A stretch of DNA of 64,000 nucleotides from Kurthia populi (GTDB taxonomy: Bacteria; Bacillota; Bacilli; Bacillales_A; Planococcaceae). The notes beneath the pieces were generated by a model. It saw only the letters and a list, made by a program, of their open reading frames with translations, did not search any database and was not told the origin of the DNA. This document shows, piece after piece, positions 42,865 to 50,120 of this stretch. The stretch lies in the NCBI RefSeq assembly GCF_042686175.1, contig NZ_JBHUOR010000002.1, positions 21,908 through 85,907 on the forward strand, read 5' to 3'. Each line of letters opens with the position of its first letter. The stretch's first letter is position 1. The position numbers and the translations under genes were made by a program.

Positions 42865-43428
42865 ATGAAAATCTTACTTGTTGATGGTACAGTGCTTGGT
42901 CGTAAAACAGGTGCTATTTTAGAACAAGTTCAAAAATATATTGCACAATTCGATTCAAGTTTAGAGCTTGAAATTTTAACGTTTGCAGATTATCAGCATG
43001 AAATCGTTGATGGTCGTCCATTCGAGCAATACAACGAAGGCCTACAAGAGATGGTGAAGAAAATTGAATCAGCAGATGGTTATATTTTCGCAACACCTAT
43101 TTTCCAAGGTTCCATTCCTGGCGTCTTGAAAAACGCTTTTGATTTCTTACATCCGAAAGCACTGCGCTATAAACCAGTATCAATCGTAGCGAACGGCGGA
43201 ACGTATCAGCATCACCTCGTTGTTGAAAATCAATTAAAACCGATTCTTGATTACTTCCGTTGTTTAGTAACACCAAACTATGTGTACACACATTCTTCTC
43301 ACTTTGATGCAGATAATAATATTACGGACCAAAATGTACAAGAACGTCTACAAGAGCTTGCGCGCGTGTTCGTAAAATACTGTGAAATGAGCAAGATTTT
43401 ACCGAAAGAAACAATCGATCAGCATTAA
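42865..43428 (+). CDS. NAD(P)H-dependent FMN oxidoreductase, flavodoxin fold
   Basis: 187 residues: MKILLVDGTVLGRKTG phosphate-binding start, IFATPIFQGSIPGVLKNAFDFL flavin motif, and SIVANGGTYQHH. The family includes NADPH-dependent FMN reductases and azoreductases. The ATG follows TGGAGG by 8 bases. The Fur box in its promoter suggests expression under iron limitation, which would fit a flavin or ferric-siderophore reductase supplying ferrous iron (inference). Confidence 0.88.
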   Translation: MKILLVDGTVLGRKTGAILEQVQKYIAQFDSSLELEILTFADYQHEIVDGRPFEQYNEGLQEMVKKIESADGYIFATPIFQGSIPGVLKNAFDFLHPKALRYKPVSIVANGGTYQHHLVVENQLKPILDYFRCLVTPNYVYTHSSHFDADNNITDQNVQERLQELARVFVKYCEMSKILPKETIDQH

Positions 43429-43432
43429 TCTA

Positions 43433-43473
43433 AAAGGGCCCTTCACTGCATCACGCAGTGAGGGCCTCTTTCT
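43433..43473 (+). terminator. Terminator after the flavin reductase gene
   Basis: GGCCCTTCACTGC / GCAGTGAGGGCC stem with one mismatch and a 5-base loop, followed by TCTTTCT. Confidence 0.85.
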
Positions 43474-43501
43474 GTTATACTCGAGGCAAGAGGTGACGAA
43501 G

Positions 43502-43762
43502 ATGATTGAAAAACAACTACAAGAAGTCGAGCTAATCATTTTTATTGAAGACGAGGACGATATGGCTGAGTCATTAGAGGATTTAAAAGCGTACGCCAAA
43601 ACGTATGAGTTAGACCATGTTGAGGTTGCAGCGCAGCACAAAGAAACAGTAGATGACGAACGTGTGAAGTATATTGTGACACTTGAAATTAGTCGTGATA
43701 GCGAGAATTTAGGCCGTAAATATGAAACAGAAGAGCAAAAAGTATTTGGCTTTGGTGATTAA
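43502..43762 (+). CDS. Small acidic conserved hypothetical protein
   Basis: 86 residues, strongly acidic in the first half (IEDEDDMAESLEDL), soluble, with alternating strand/helix character. I do not recognise the family. The ATG at 43502 is favoured by AGAGGTGA 5 bases upstream; the GTG at 43493 overlaps that site. TTATAC just before it may be a -10. No functional link to the neighbours can be drawn. Confidence 0.65.
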   Translation: MIEKQLQEVELIIFIEDEDDMAESLEDLKAYAKTYELDHVEVAAQHKETVDDERVKYIVTLEISRDSENLGRKYETEEQKVFGFGD

Positions 43763-43768
43763 AATTAT

Positions 43769-43794
43769 ACTTTTCAGAAAGTTCATGCTACAAT
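43769..43794 (+). promoter_or_regulatory. Promoter of the ABC-F leader with CodY-like box
   Basis: ACTTTTCAGAAAGTT (43769-43783) matches 13 of 15 positions of the CodY consensus and TACAAT (43789-43794) is the likely -10. The box is also a near palindrome, so another regulator is possible. Confidence 0.45.
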
Positions 43795-43827
43795 AGTGGC
43801 AACTATTTCGAATCGGAGGTGAAAAGA

Positions 43828-43953
43828 ATGAAAAACTCAGCTTATATGACATCTGCACAATTAGATAATGCGCTTTATTTTGCACGTGTCATTACGTTCA
43901 AATTTGATGCTAACGGGATTCGTACGCCCTTTTTTAACACAACATCAAATTAA
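43828..43953 (+). CDS. Leader peptide of the ABC-F resistance-type gene
   Basis: A 41-codon frame (MKNSAYMTSAQLDNALYF..., ending FFNTTSN) with a strong GGAGGTGAAAAG ribosome site. It lies in the transcribed leader, followed by alternative hairpins and a terminator, and then by an ABC-F gene. Antibiotic-resistance ABC-F genes in Firmicutes are commonly induced by ribosome stalling on such short leader frames. The peptide itself resembles nothing I recognise. Confidence 0.65.
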   Translation: MKNSAYMTSAQLDNALYFARVITFKFDANGIRTPFFNTTSN

Positions 43954-43955
43954 AA

Positions 43956-44037
43956 CGTAGCTGATGAACTTCATTCTTTTCATAAAATGAAAGGACTGTT
44001 CGTTGATGAGCAGTCCTTTTTTGTATGCTCAGCTGCG
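43956..44037 (+). promoter_or_regulatory. Transcription attenuator ahead of the ABC-F gene
   Basis: The terminator is AAAGGACTG / CAGTCCTTT (43990-44019) plus a T-run. An alternative TTTCAT / ATGAAA hairpin (43978-43992) shares its left strand and would prevent it. An outer CGTAGCTGA / TCAGCTGCG stem (43956-43964 with 44029-44037) encloses both. Stalling in the leader frame would choose between them. Confidence 0.7.
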
Positions 44038-44056
44038 TTGTATGGAGGAAAATACA

Positions 44057-45760
44057 ATGACAGTAAAAGTAGAAAACATAACAAAAACAGTTGGCGGTAA
44101 TACGCTTTTTAAAGACCTAGATATCACGATTCCTACAGGGAAGCACGTCGCACTCGTCGGACGCAATGGCACAGGGAAAACGTCGCTTCTACGCCTGATT
44201 GCGGCGGTAGATAGCATTGACAGCGGGCGCATTATTACGCCAAAGGATAGCAAAATCGGCTATCTGCATCAAATTCCACAATACCGAACGGAGACGGTCG
44301 AGGAAGTACTACTGCGTGCGTTTCATGACTTACAAAATATGCAGCAAACGATGCAACAGCTCGAAGCACAAATGGCTAGAGAGATGGATGACCGTGTGCT
44401 TGAAAAATACGGCGAGCTACAGGAGCGCTTTATGCAACTTGGTGGCTATGAAATGCAGTCGAAGATGATGACCGTTGCGAATGGTTTAGGCATCGCCCTA
44501 TTTTTAGATAAGCCGTTCGAGGCACTAAGCGGCGGCGAAAAAACGAAGGTGATGCTCGCGCATATTTTGCTTGGTGAGCCGACGATTTTATTGCTTGATG
44601 AACCGACGAATCACTTAGATTTACGTGCGATTGAATGGCTTGAACATTATGTGAAGCAATTTGACGGCACTGTGATTGTCGTTAGTCATGACCGTCGTTT
44701 TATGAATGAAGTGGCCGAGCAAATTATCGAGCTTGAGGGCGGCGAAGCCTTTGTTAGCCAAGGAAATTATGATGCATATGTGGCCGCAAAAGAGGCACAT
44801 ATTGCGTCGCAGTTTTCGCAGTACAATGAACAGCAAAAAAAGATAAAAAAAATGAAGGAATCTATTCGTAGATTACGTCAATGGGCGAACGAAGCATCAC
44901 CACCAAACCCAGATTTATTCCGCAAGGCAAAAATGATGGAAAAGGCACTAGCACGTATTGAAGTCGTGAAAAAGCCAGTAGTTGCGAAGAAAATGAGTCT
45001 TGCACTGCAAGCAGAGTCTAGGAGTGGTAAGGAGGTTGCAACTTTTGAAGATGTGACCGCCTGTGCGGGGGACCGGATCTTATTTTTTGAAGCAAATTTT
45101 AGCATTTACTGGCAGGATAAATTGGCGATTGTAGGCGATAATGGCACAGGTAAGTCGACGATTTTAAAACTATTACTCGCCGAGCGCGAAGCTTGCGACG
45201 GAAGTGTAAAGCTCGGCAGCAATGTGCAAATCGGCTATCTTGCCCAGCAGTTTGATACATTTCAGCCAGAGGACCGGCTAATCGATGCCTTTCGTGATGA
45301 GGTCGCAGTGACAGAGGGCGAGGCACGTCATATACTCGCGCAGTTTTTATTTTACGGTTATGACGTTTTTAAAAAGGTGAAGGACTTAAGTGGTGGCGAG
45401 AAAATGCGGCTACGTCTTGCGCAGCTCATGCAGCAAAAGGTCAATTTACTTTTACTTGATGAGCCGACGAATCATCTCGACATTGAATCGCGTGAGGTGC
45501 TTGAAGAAACGCTTGAAAATTTTGACGGTACCGTTATCGCTGTTAGTCATGACCGCTATTTTTTAGAGAAATTATTCACGCGTACAGCATGGATTGAGCA
45601 TGAATGTGTCACGATGCATGATGGGCCTTATGACTTTGCGAAGGATAAACAGCGTGCGCAAGCGATTGAGCGCGAAATTACATTCTTAGAACGAAAACTT
45701 ACGCATACAGAGGATGCGCATCTTACACAGCAGCTCGAAAAGCTCTATGAGGCATTGTAA
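44057..45760 (+). CDS. ABC-F family protein, probable ribosome-protection type
   Basis: 567 residues, two ATP-binding domains: Walker A GRNGTGKTS and GDNGTGKST, signatures ALSGGEKTK and DLSGGEKMR, Walker B LLLDEPTNHLDL and LLLDEPTNHLDI. The linker at about 250-320 (KIKKMKESIRRLRQWANEAS) is long and basic, where antibiotic-resistance ABC-F proteins reach into the ribosome. TATGGAGG precedes the ATG. Regulation by a leader peptide and attenuator supports a resistance role; which drug class cannot be told. Confidence 0.88.
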   Translation: MTVKVENITKTVGGNTLFKDLDITIPTGKHVALVGRNGTGKTSLLRLIAAVDSIDSGRIITPKDSKIGYLHQIPQYRTETVEEVLLRAFHDLQNMQQTMQQLEAQMAREMDDRVLEKYGELQERFMQLGGYEMQSKMMTVANGLGIALFLDKPFEALSGGEKTKVMLAHILLGEPTILLLDEPTNHLDLRAIEWLEHYVKQFDGTVIVVSHDRRFMNEVAEQIIELEGGEAFVSQGNYDAYVAAKEAHIASQFSQYNEQQKKIKKMKESIRRLRQWANEASPPNPDLFRKAKMMEKALARIEVVKKPVVAKKMSLALQAESRSGKEVATFEDVTACAGDRILFFEANFSIYWQDKLAIVGDNGTGKSTILKLLLAEREACDGSVKLGSNVQIGYLAQQFDTFQPEDRLIDAFRDEVAVTEGEARHILAQFLFYGYDVFKKVKDLSGGEKMRLRLAQLMQQKVNLLLLDEPTNHLDIESREVLEETLENFDGTVIAVSHDRYFLEKLFTRTAWIEHECVTMHDGPYDFAKDKQRAQAIEREITFLERKLTHTEDAHLTQQLEKLYEAL

Positions 45761-45817
45761 GGTCGCAAACATCGTCTACATTCCGTTATAATAAAAGCAT
45801 CGAAAGGAATGAGAGAT

Positions 45818-47998
45818 ATGGCAAAATCATTAGTTATCGCTGAGAAACCGTCAGTTGGTCGCGACATTGCACGCGTCCTAAAATGTACGAAAAAAGGCAA
45901 TGGTAGCTTAGAAGGCGATAAATATGTCGTAACATGGGCGCTTGGTCATCTTGTGACACATGCAGACCCTGAGCAATACGACAACAAATATAAAGAATGG
46001 AAAATGGACGATCTACCAATCGTGCCGGAACCATTTAAATTAGTACCGATTCGTCAAACAACGAAGCAATTTAATGCAGTAAAAAGTTTATTAAATCGCG
46101 GTGACATTAACGAAGTTATTATCGCAACCGATGCAGGGCGTGAGGGTGAATTAGTTGCGCGCTGGATTTTAGTGAAAGCAAAATCGAAAAAACCAATTAA
46201 ACGTTTATGGATTTCATCTGTAACGGATAAAGCAATCAAAGAAGGATTTGCGAAGCTACAAGATGGTCATAAATATGATGCACTATACGAAGCGGCAGTT
46301 GCGCGTGCCGAGGCTGACTGGGTCGTTGGGATTAATGCAACACGTGCCTTAACGGTAAAGCATAATGCACAGCTATCATGTGGTCGTGTGCAAACACCAA
46401 CACTGGCGATGATTTATGAGCGTGAGCAGCAAATTAAAAACTTTAAACCAAAAACATTCTACGGTCTACAAGCCCTAACGAATAAAACAACATTCACATG
46501 GCATGAGCAAGGTTCAAACCAAGCACAGTCATTTGATAAAGAAAAAGTGGACCGTATTTTAAAAAGCTTAGATTCGGTTCATTCAGGCGAAATTGTCGAT
46601 GTCAAAACAACGCCGAAGAAAAAATATGCACCAACATTATTTGATTTAACGGAGCTACAAAAAGAGGCGCATAAACGCTGGAGCTGGTCAGCAAAAGAAA
46701 CGTTATCAACGCTACAGCATTTATATGAGCACCATAAAATCGTGACCTATCCGCGTACTGATTCGAAGCATTTAACAGCGGATATTCAAGGAACATTTAA
46801 AGAGCGTATTAAGGCGACGACTAGTGGCGATTCACGTCAGGCGGCCAATGCGCTATTACGTCACACAACGGTGCAAGCACAAAAAGGTGTCATTAATGAT
46901 GCGAAAGTGTCGGATCACCATGCCATCATTCCAACAGAGGAGCCGGTTATTTTACCGAATTTATCTGATAAAGAACGTAAGCTATATGATCTGATCGTCA
47001 AACGCTTCCTAGCAGTATTTTATGGCCCTTATGTGTATGATCAAACAGTTGTGACATTAAAAGTAGGTAATGAATTATTTACGGCAAAAGGAAATACTGT
47101 ACGTGACCAGGGCTGGCGCGCGGTGTATAACCATGATGAGGATGATACGGTATCATTACCCGATTACCAAAAAGGTGCCAAGTTAGAGGTGCGTGCTGTT
47201 GCACAAACATCAGGTCAAACGAAGCCACCTGCACCGTTCAATGAAGGAACGCTTCTTGCGGCGATGGAAAATCCAGCGCAGTTTATGCAAGGGGAATCAA
47301 AAGAGTTAATTCAAACGTTAAATGAAACAGGCGGTATTGGAACGGTGGCGACACGTGCCGATATTATAGAAAAGCTCTTTAAATCGTTTGTTATCGAGAA
47401 AAAGGGGAATGACTTATATACGACATCAAAAGGTCGTCAATTACTTGATTTAGCGCCAGAAGATTTGAAATCACCTGCCTTAACAGCAGAGTGGGAAAAA
47501 GAATTAACGAAAATTGCACAAGGCAAGGCGAAGAAAAAACAATTTATGGATCGCATGATTTCATTTACGCAAAAATCAGTGAAGGAAATTAAAATGAGCG
47601 ACCGTAAATTCAAGCATGATAATGTGACAGGGAAGCGCTGTCCAGAGTGCGGCAAGCTTCTATTAGAAGTGAATGGTAAACGCGGTAAAATGCTGATTTG
47701 TCAGGACCGTGAATGTGGCTACAAAAAGAAAGTTTCACAGCTAACAAATGCTCGTTGTCCTACATGTCATAAGAAGTTGGAACTACGTGGCGAGGGAGAC
47801 GGACGAATTTTTACTTGTAAATGTGGGTATCGTGAAAAATTATCAGCATTTGAAAAACGCAAAAAAGACGCTGGTAAGACCAAAGTTTCAAAACGTGATG
47901 TGAATAAGTATATGAAGCAACAAAACAAGGAAGAAGAGCCTTTAAATAATCCATTCTCAGATGCGCTAAAAGGGCTGTTTAACAACGACGACAAGTAA
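45818..47998 (+). CDS. topB: DNA topoisomerase III
   Basis: 726 residues, type IA topoisomerase. TOPRIM motifs are IAEKPSVGRDIA and ATDAGREGEL; the active-site tyrosine is in VTYPRTDSKHL. The C-terminal part carries two zinc-ribbon-like cysteine clusters (CPECGKLL...CQDRECGY and CPTCHKK...CKCGY). It relaxes and decatenates DNA, acting in recombination and chromosome separation. The ATG at 45818 is chosen over the one at 45809, which abuts AAAGGA. A TATAAT stands at about 45788. Confidence 0.95.
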   Translation: MAKSLVIAEKPSVGRDIARVLKCTKKGNGSLEGDKYVVTWALGHLVTHADPEQYDNKYKEWKMDDLPIVPEPFKLVPIRQTTKQFNAVKSLLNRGDINEVIIATDAGREGELVARWILVKAKSKKPIKRLWISSVTDKAIKEGFAKLQDGHKYDALYEAAVARAEADWVVGINATRALTVKHNAQLSCGRVQTPTLAMIYEREQQIKNFKPKTFYGLQALTNKTTFTWHEQGSNQAQSFDKEKVDRILKSLDSVHSGEIVDVKTTPKKKYAPTLFDLTELQKEAHKRWSWSAKETLSTLQHLYEHHKIVTYPRTDSKHLTADIQGTFKERIKATTSGDSRQAANALLRHTTVQAQKGVINDAKVSDHHAIIPTEEPVILPNLSDKERKLYDLIVKRFLAVFYGPYVYDQTVVTLKVGNELFTAKGNTVRDQGWRAVYNHDEDDTVSLPDYQKGAKLEVRAVAQTSGQTKPPAPFNEGTLLAAMENPAQFMQGESKELIQTLNETGGIGTVATRADIIEKLFKSFVIEKKGNDLYTTSKGRQLLDLAPEDLKSPALTAEWEKELTKIAQGKAKKKQFMDRMISFTQKSVKEIKMSDRKFKHDNVTGKRCPECGKLLLEVNGKRGKMLICQDRECGYKKKVSQLTNARCPTCHKKLELRGEGDGRIFTCKCGYREKLSAFEKRKKDAGKTKVSKRDVNKYMKQQNKEEEPLNNPFSDALKGLFNNDDK

Positions 47999-48079
47999 TT
48001 TGCGCATTCCTGGGTCACTTTTTTTTCAAGTAGTGGTAAGATGAAAAAAACATCTGAATAGTGGAAAGAGGTGGACGAT

Positions 48080-48670
48080 ATGAAATTAGCAGCAATCCTA
48101 AATAATCGCTATACGGAGATTGAAAACCGGAAACGTGTGTTAAAACAAAAAAACGCAGACGAGGCATATAAGAAAAATGCGCAATATTTTCAGCCAAAAT
48201 CAAATCCGGCACTCGACGAATTAGTCGATTTATTAACAGGAAAAAAAGAGCACCAGGCAAAACCAGCCTTGCAGCAAGCTATTCGTGAATTGCAGGAGAA
48301 GACACCAAATTATCCTGAAATTCATGACGTAGTCGCAATGGCAAGCGACGAGGAAGCAGTCGATATTTTAAAGCGTGTGCAGCAATCCGCTTTATCAAGC
48401 GACAATCCAACAGCACAGGACTTGCAAGTAGCTCAGTCTGCAGCTGACTATATCGCACAAAACACACAGTTCACTACTAACTCAGACAGCATCGATGCTA
48501 CATCTAAGAAAAATGTGGACAGTTTAATAGTGCAACCAACTGAGCAGCAGTATAAAGAAACGATTCGTAATCGCTTGTTTGAACAGGCGGCGTCGAAATA
48601 TCAATTCCAAGTACAGATGGCTCGTAGTGGATTCCGATTTGATGAACCAATGTTTTATCACATTGCGTAA
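48080..48670 (+). CDS. Hypothetical helical protein
   Basis: 196 residues, helical, rich in Q, A, D and K, without signal peptide or membrane segment. Notable stretches: YTEIENRKRVLKQKNADEAY and a C-terminal RNRLFEQAASKYQFQ. I do not recognise a family. The ATG is preceded by AGAGGTGG. It lies 80 bases after topB and 18 bases before ybaK, so it is probably cotranscribed with ybaK. Confidence 0.7.
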   Translation: MKLAAILNNRYTEIENRKRVLKQKNADEAYKKNAQYFQPKSNPALDELVDLLTGKKEHQAKPALQQAIRELQEKTPNYPEIHDVVAMASDEEAVDILKRVQQSALSSDNPTAQDLQVAQSAADYIAQNTQFTTNSDSIDATSKKNVDSLIVQPTEQQYKETIRNRLFEQAASKYQFQVQMARSGFRFDEPMFYHIA

Positions 48671-48688
48671 TGAAGGAAGTGTACGATT

Positions 48689-49180
48689 TTGGCAAAGCAA
48701 AAAATTCATAAGACCAATGCAGTACGACTGCTAGATCAACAAAAAATCCCGTATCATTTGCAGGAATATGAAGTGAATGAAGACCATTTAGACGGTGTGA
48801 CAGCGGCGAAAGAAGTTGGGCAGCCAGTTGAAAAAGTGTTTAAAACACTCGTTGCGAAATCAACGAAAGGTCAGCTCTATGTTTTTGTGATTCCAGTCGC
48901 TAAGGAGCTCGATTTGAAGAAAGCTGCAAAGGCCGTACATGAGAAAAAAATAGAAATGCTTCATGTCAAAGATTTATTGGCAAATACAGGCTACATTCGT
49001 GGAGGCTGTTCACCAATTGGCATGAAGAAACATTATCCAACGTTTGTGGATGAAGCTGTAAAGCAAGTGGAGGAAGTATTAGTGAGCGCCGGAAAACGTG
49101 GGATGCAATTATGCTTAACACCCGACAATCTAGTGACAGCTGCAAAGGCCGAAATTGTTGATATTACCGTTGATATTTAA
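48689..49180 (+). CDS. ybaK: YbaK/EbsC-family aminoacyl-tRNA deacylase
   Basis: 163 residues, matching Cys-tRNA(Pro) deacylase YbaK: TNAVRLLDQQKIPYHLQEYE, the lysine in EKVFKTLVAKS, and the GYIRGGCSPIGMKK motif. It clears mischarged Cys-tRNA(Pro). It starts at TTG 48689 with GAAGGAAG upstream; no ATG is available. A perfect terminator follows. Confidence 0.92.
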   Translation: MAKQKIHKTNAVRLLDQQKIPYHLQEYEVNEDHLDGVTAAKEVGQPVEKVFKTLVAKSTKGQLYVFVIPVAKELDLKKAAKAVHEKKIEMLHVKDLLANTGYIRGGCSPIGMKKHYPTFVDEAVKQVEEVLVSAGKRGMQLCLTPDNLVTAAKAEIVDITVDI

Positions 49181-49222
49181 GTCATCGTTTGATACAATTG
49201 TCGAGTTGCAGTTGAACATATG

Positions 49223-49258
49223 GCTGCGACATGGAATATTCCTTGTCGCAGCTTTTTT
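49223..49258 (+). terminator. Terminator after ybaK
   Basis: GCTGCGAC / GTCGCAGC with a longer loop, followed by six to seven T. Confidence 0.88.
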
Positions 49259-49279
49259 ATATAGAAAGAAGGATGTCGT

Positions 49280-49909
49280 GTGAGAAAAGAGTTCGCAATC
49301 CGCTGGCTATTTTTCTTCATTGGGATTATGTTTATCGGTTTGGGCATCGCTCTAACGATTCGTGGACAGCGCTATGGTGTTGGTTCATGGGATGTTTTAC
49401 ACATCGGCATGTTTTATCACTTTGGATTATCAGTTGGTGCTTGGTCGATCATTATTGGCCTCGTGATTATCGCTTTAACAGCGATTTTATTAAAACGCCT
49501 GCCACGAATTGGCACGTTTATGAATATGATTTTTTGCGGCGTATTTTTAGATTTCTTTAATAGCATTTTACCAGCAGCACATACACCATTAACGCAGTTT
49601 GGTTGTTTTGTGCTTGGTATCGTTGGTATCGCAGTAGGATGCGGTGTTTATGTATCAACGAATCTTGGCGAAGGTCCCCGAGATAGTTTAATGATGATTG
49701 CTGTTGAAAAATTACATGTCAGCATTACGGTTGCGCGTACAGCAATGGAGATTTTCGCGGCAGGGCTTGGCTATATTATGGGTGGTCCAGTAGGTATCGG
49801 TACGATTATTATGGTATTTGCACTCGGTCCAATCATTCAAGTTGTACTGCCAGTAAGCCGCCGTATATTAGCGCATTTTATTAAAGAACCGACACTAATG
49901 TATAAATAA
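49280..49909 (+). CDS. YczE-family integral membrane protein
   Basis: 209 residues with about five to six membrane helices. Motifs RGQRYGVGSWDVLHIG and NLGEGPRDSLMM, repeated in the two halves, identify the YczE/YitT-like group. In Bacillus YczE is linked to surfactin/4'-phosphopantetheinyl transferase loci but its function is unknown. It starts at GTG 49280 with AGAAGGATG upstream. Confidence 0.88.
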   Translation: MRKEFAIRWLFFFIGIMFIGLGIALTIRGQRYGVGSWDVLHIGMFYHFGLSVGAWSIIIGLVIIALTAILLKRLPRIGTFMNMIFCGVFLDFFNSILPAAHTPLTQFGCFVLGIVGIAVGCGVYVSTNLGEGPRDSLMMIAVEKLHVSITVARTAMEIFAAGLGYIMGGPVGIGTIIMVFALGPIIQVVLPVSRRILAHFIKEPTLMYK

Positions 49910-49955
49910 TGTATAAGGAAAGTTATCCACAGATAATCTTCCTTATACATTTTTT
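49910..49955 (+). terminator. Terminator after yczE with a DnaA box in its loop
   Basis: TGTATAAGGAA / TTCCTTATACA, a perfect 11-bp stem, followed by six T. The 18-base loop contains TTATCCACA. Confidence 0.88.
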
Positions 49956-49977
49956 CATTTTATCCACATGTGGATAA
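49923..49977. promoter_or_regulatory. Cluster of three perfect DnaA boxes
   Basis: TTATCCACA at 49923-49931 (plus), TTATCCACA at 49960-49968 (plus) and TGTGGATAA at 49969-49977 (minus). The last two abut as an 18-bp perfect palindrome. All three match the consensus exactly. No dnaA or dnaN is near, so this is not the main origin; a DnaA-titrating or DnaA-regulated site is more likely. Confidence 0.75.
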
Positions 49978-50054
49978 CTTTTCACCTACAGTTCATTTAT
50001 ATTTCGCAAGTCGAAAGAAATACAAAATAATTAAAAAAACACATATATTAGCTT

Positions 50055-50069
50055 ATTTTTCAGAAAATT
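50055..50069 (+). promoter_or_regulatory. CodY box upstream of the M6 protease gene
   Basis: ATTTTTCAGAAAATT matches 14 of 15 positions of AATTTTCWGAAAATT and lies about 50 bases before the start, within the promoter region. Repression by CodY in rich medium is inferred. Confidence 0.7.
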
Positions 50070-50120
50070 CCGAAATGATAAAATAATATAGTGAAACATT
50101 ACTCGAAAGGTGGGCTTTAT

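Noticed and set aside
49231..49560. 109-codon open frame overlapping yczE in another frame
   Set aside because: The yczE frame has the ribosome site and a recognisable membrane family; the other frame is a shadow.
49923..49977. Replication origin (oriC)
   Set aside because: Three exact DnaA boxes are present, but there is no dnaA, dnaN, rpmH or AT-rich unwinding region with further boxes. A secondary DnaA-box cluster explains it better.
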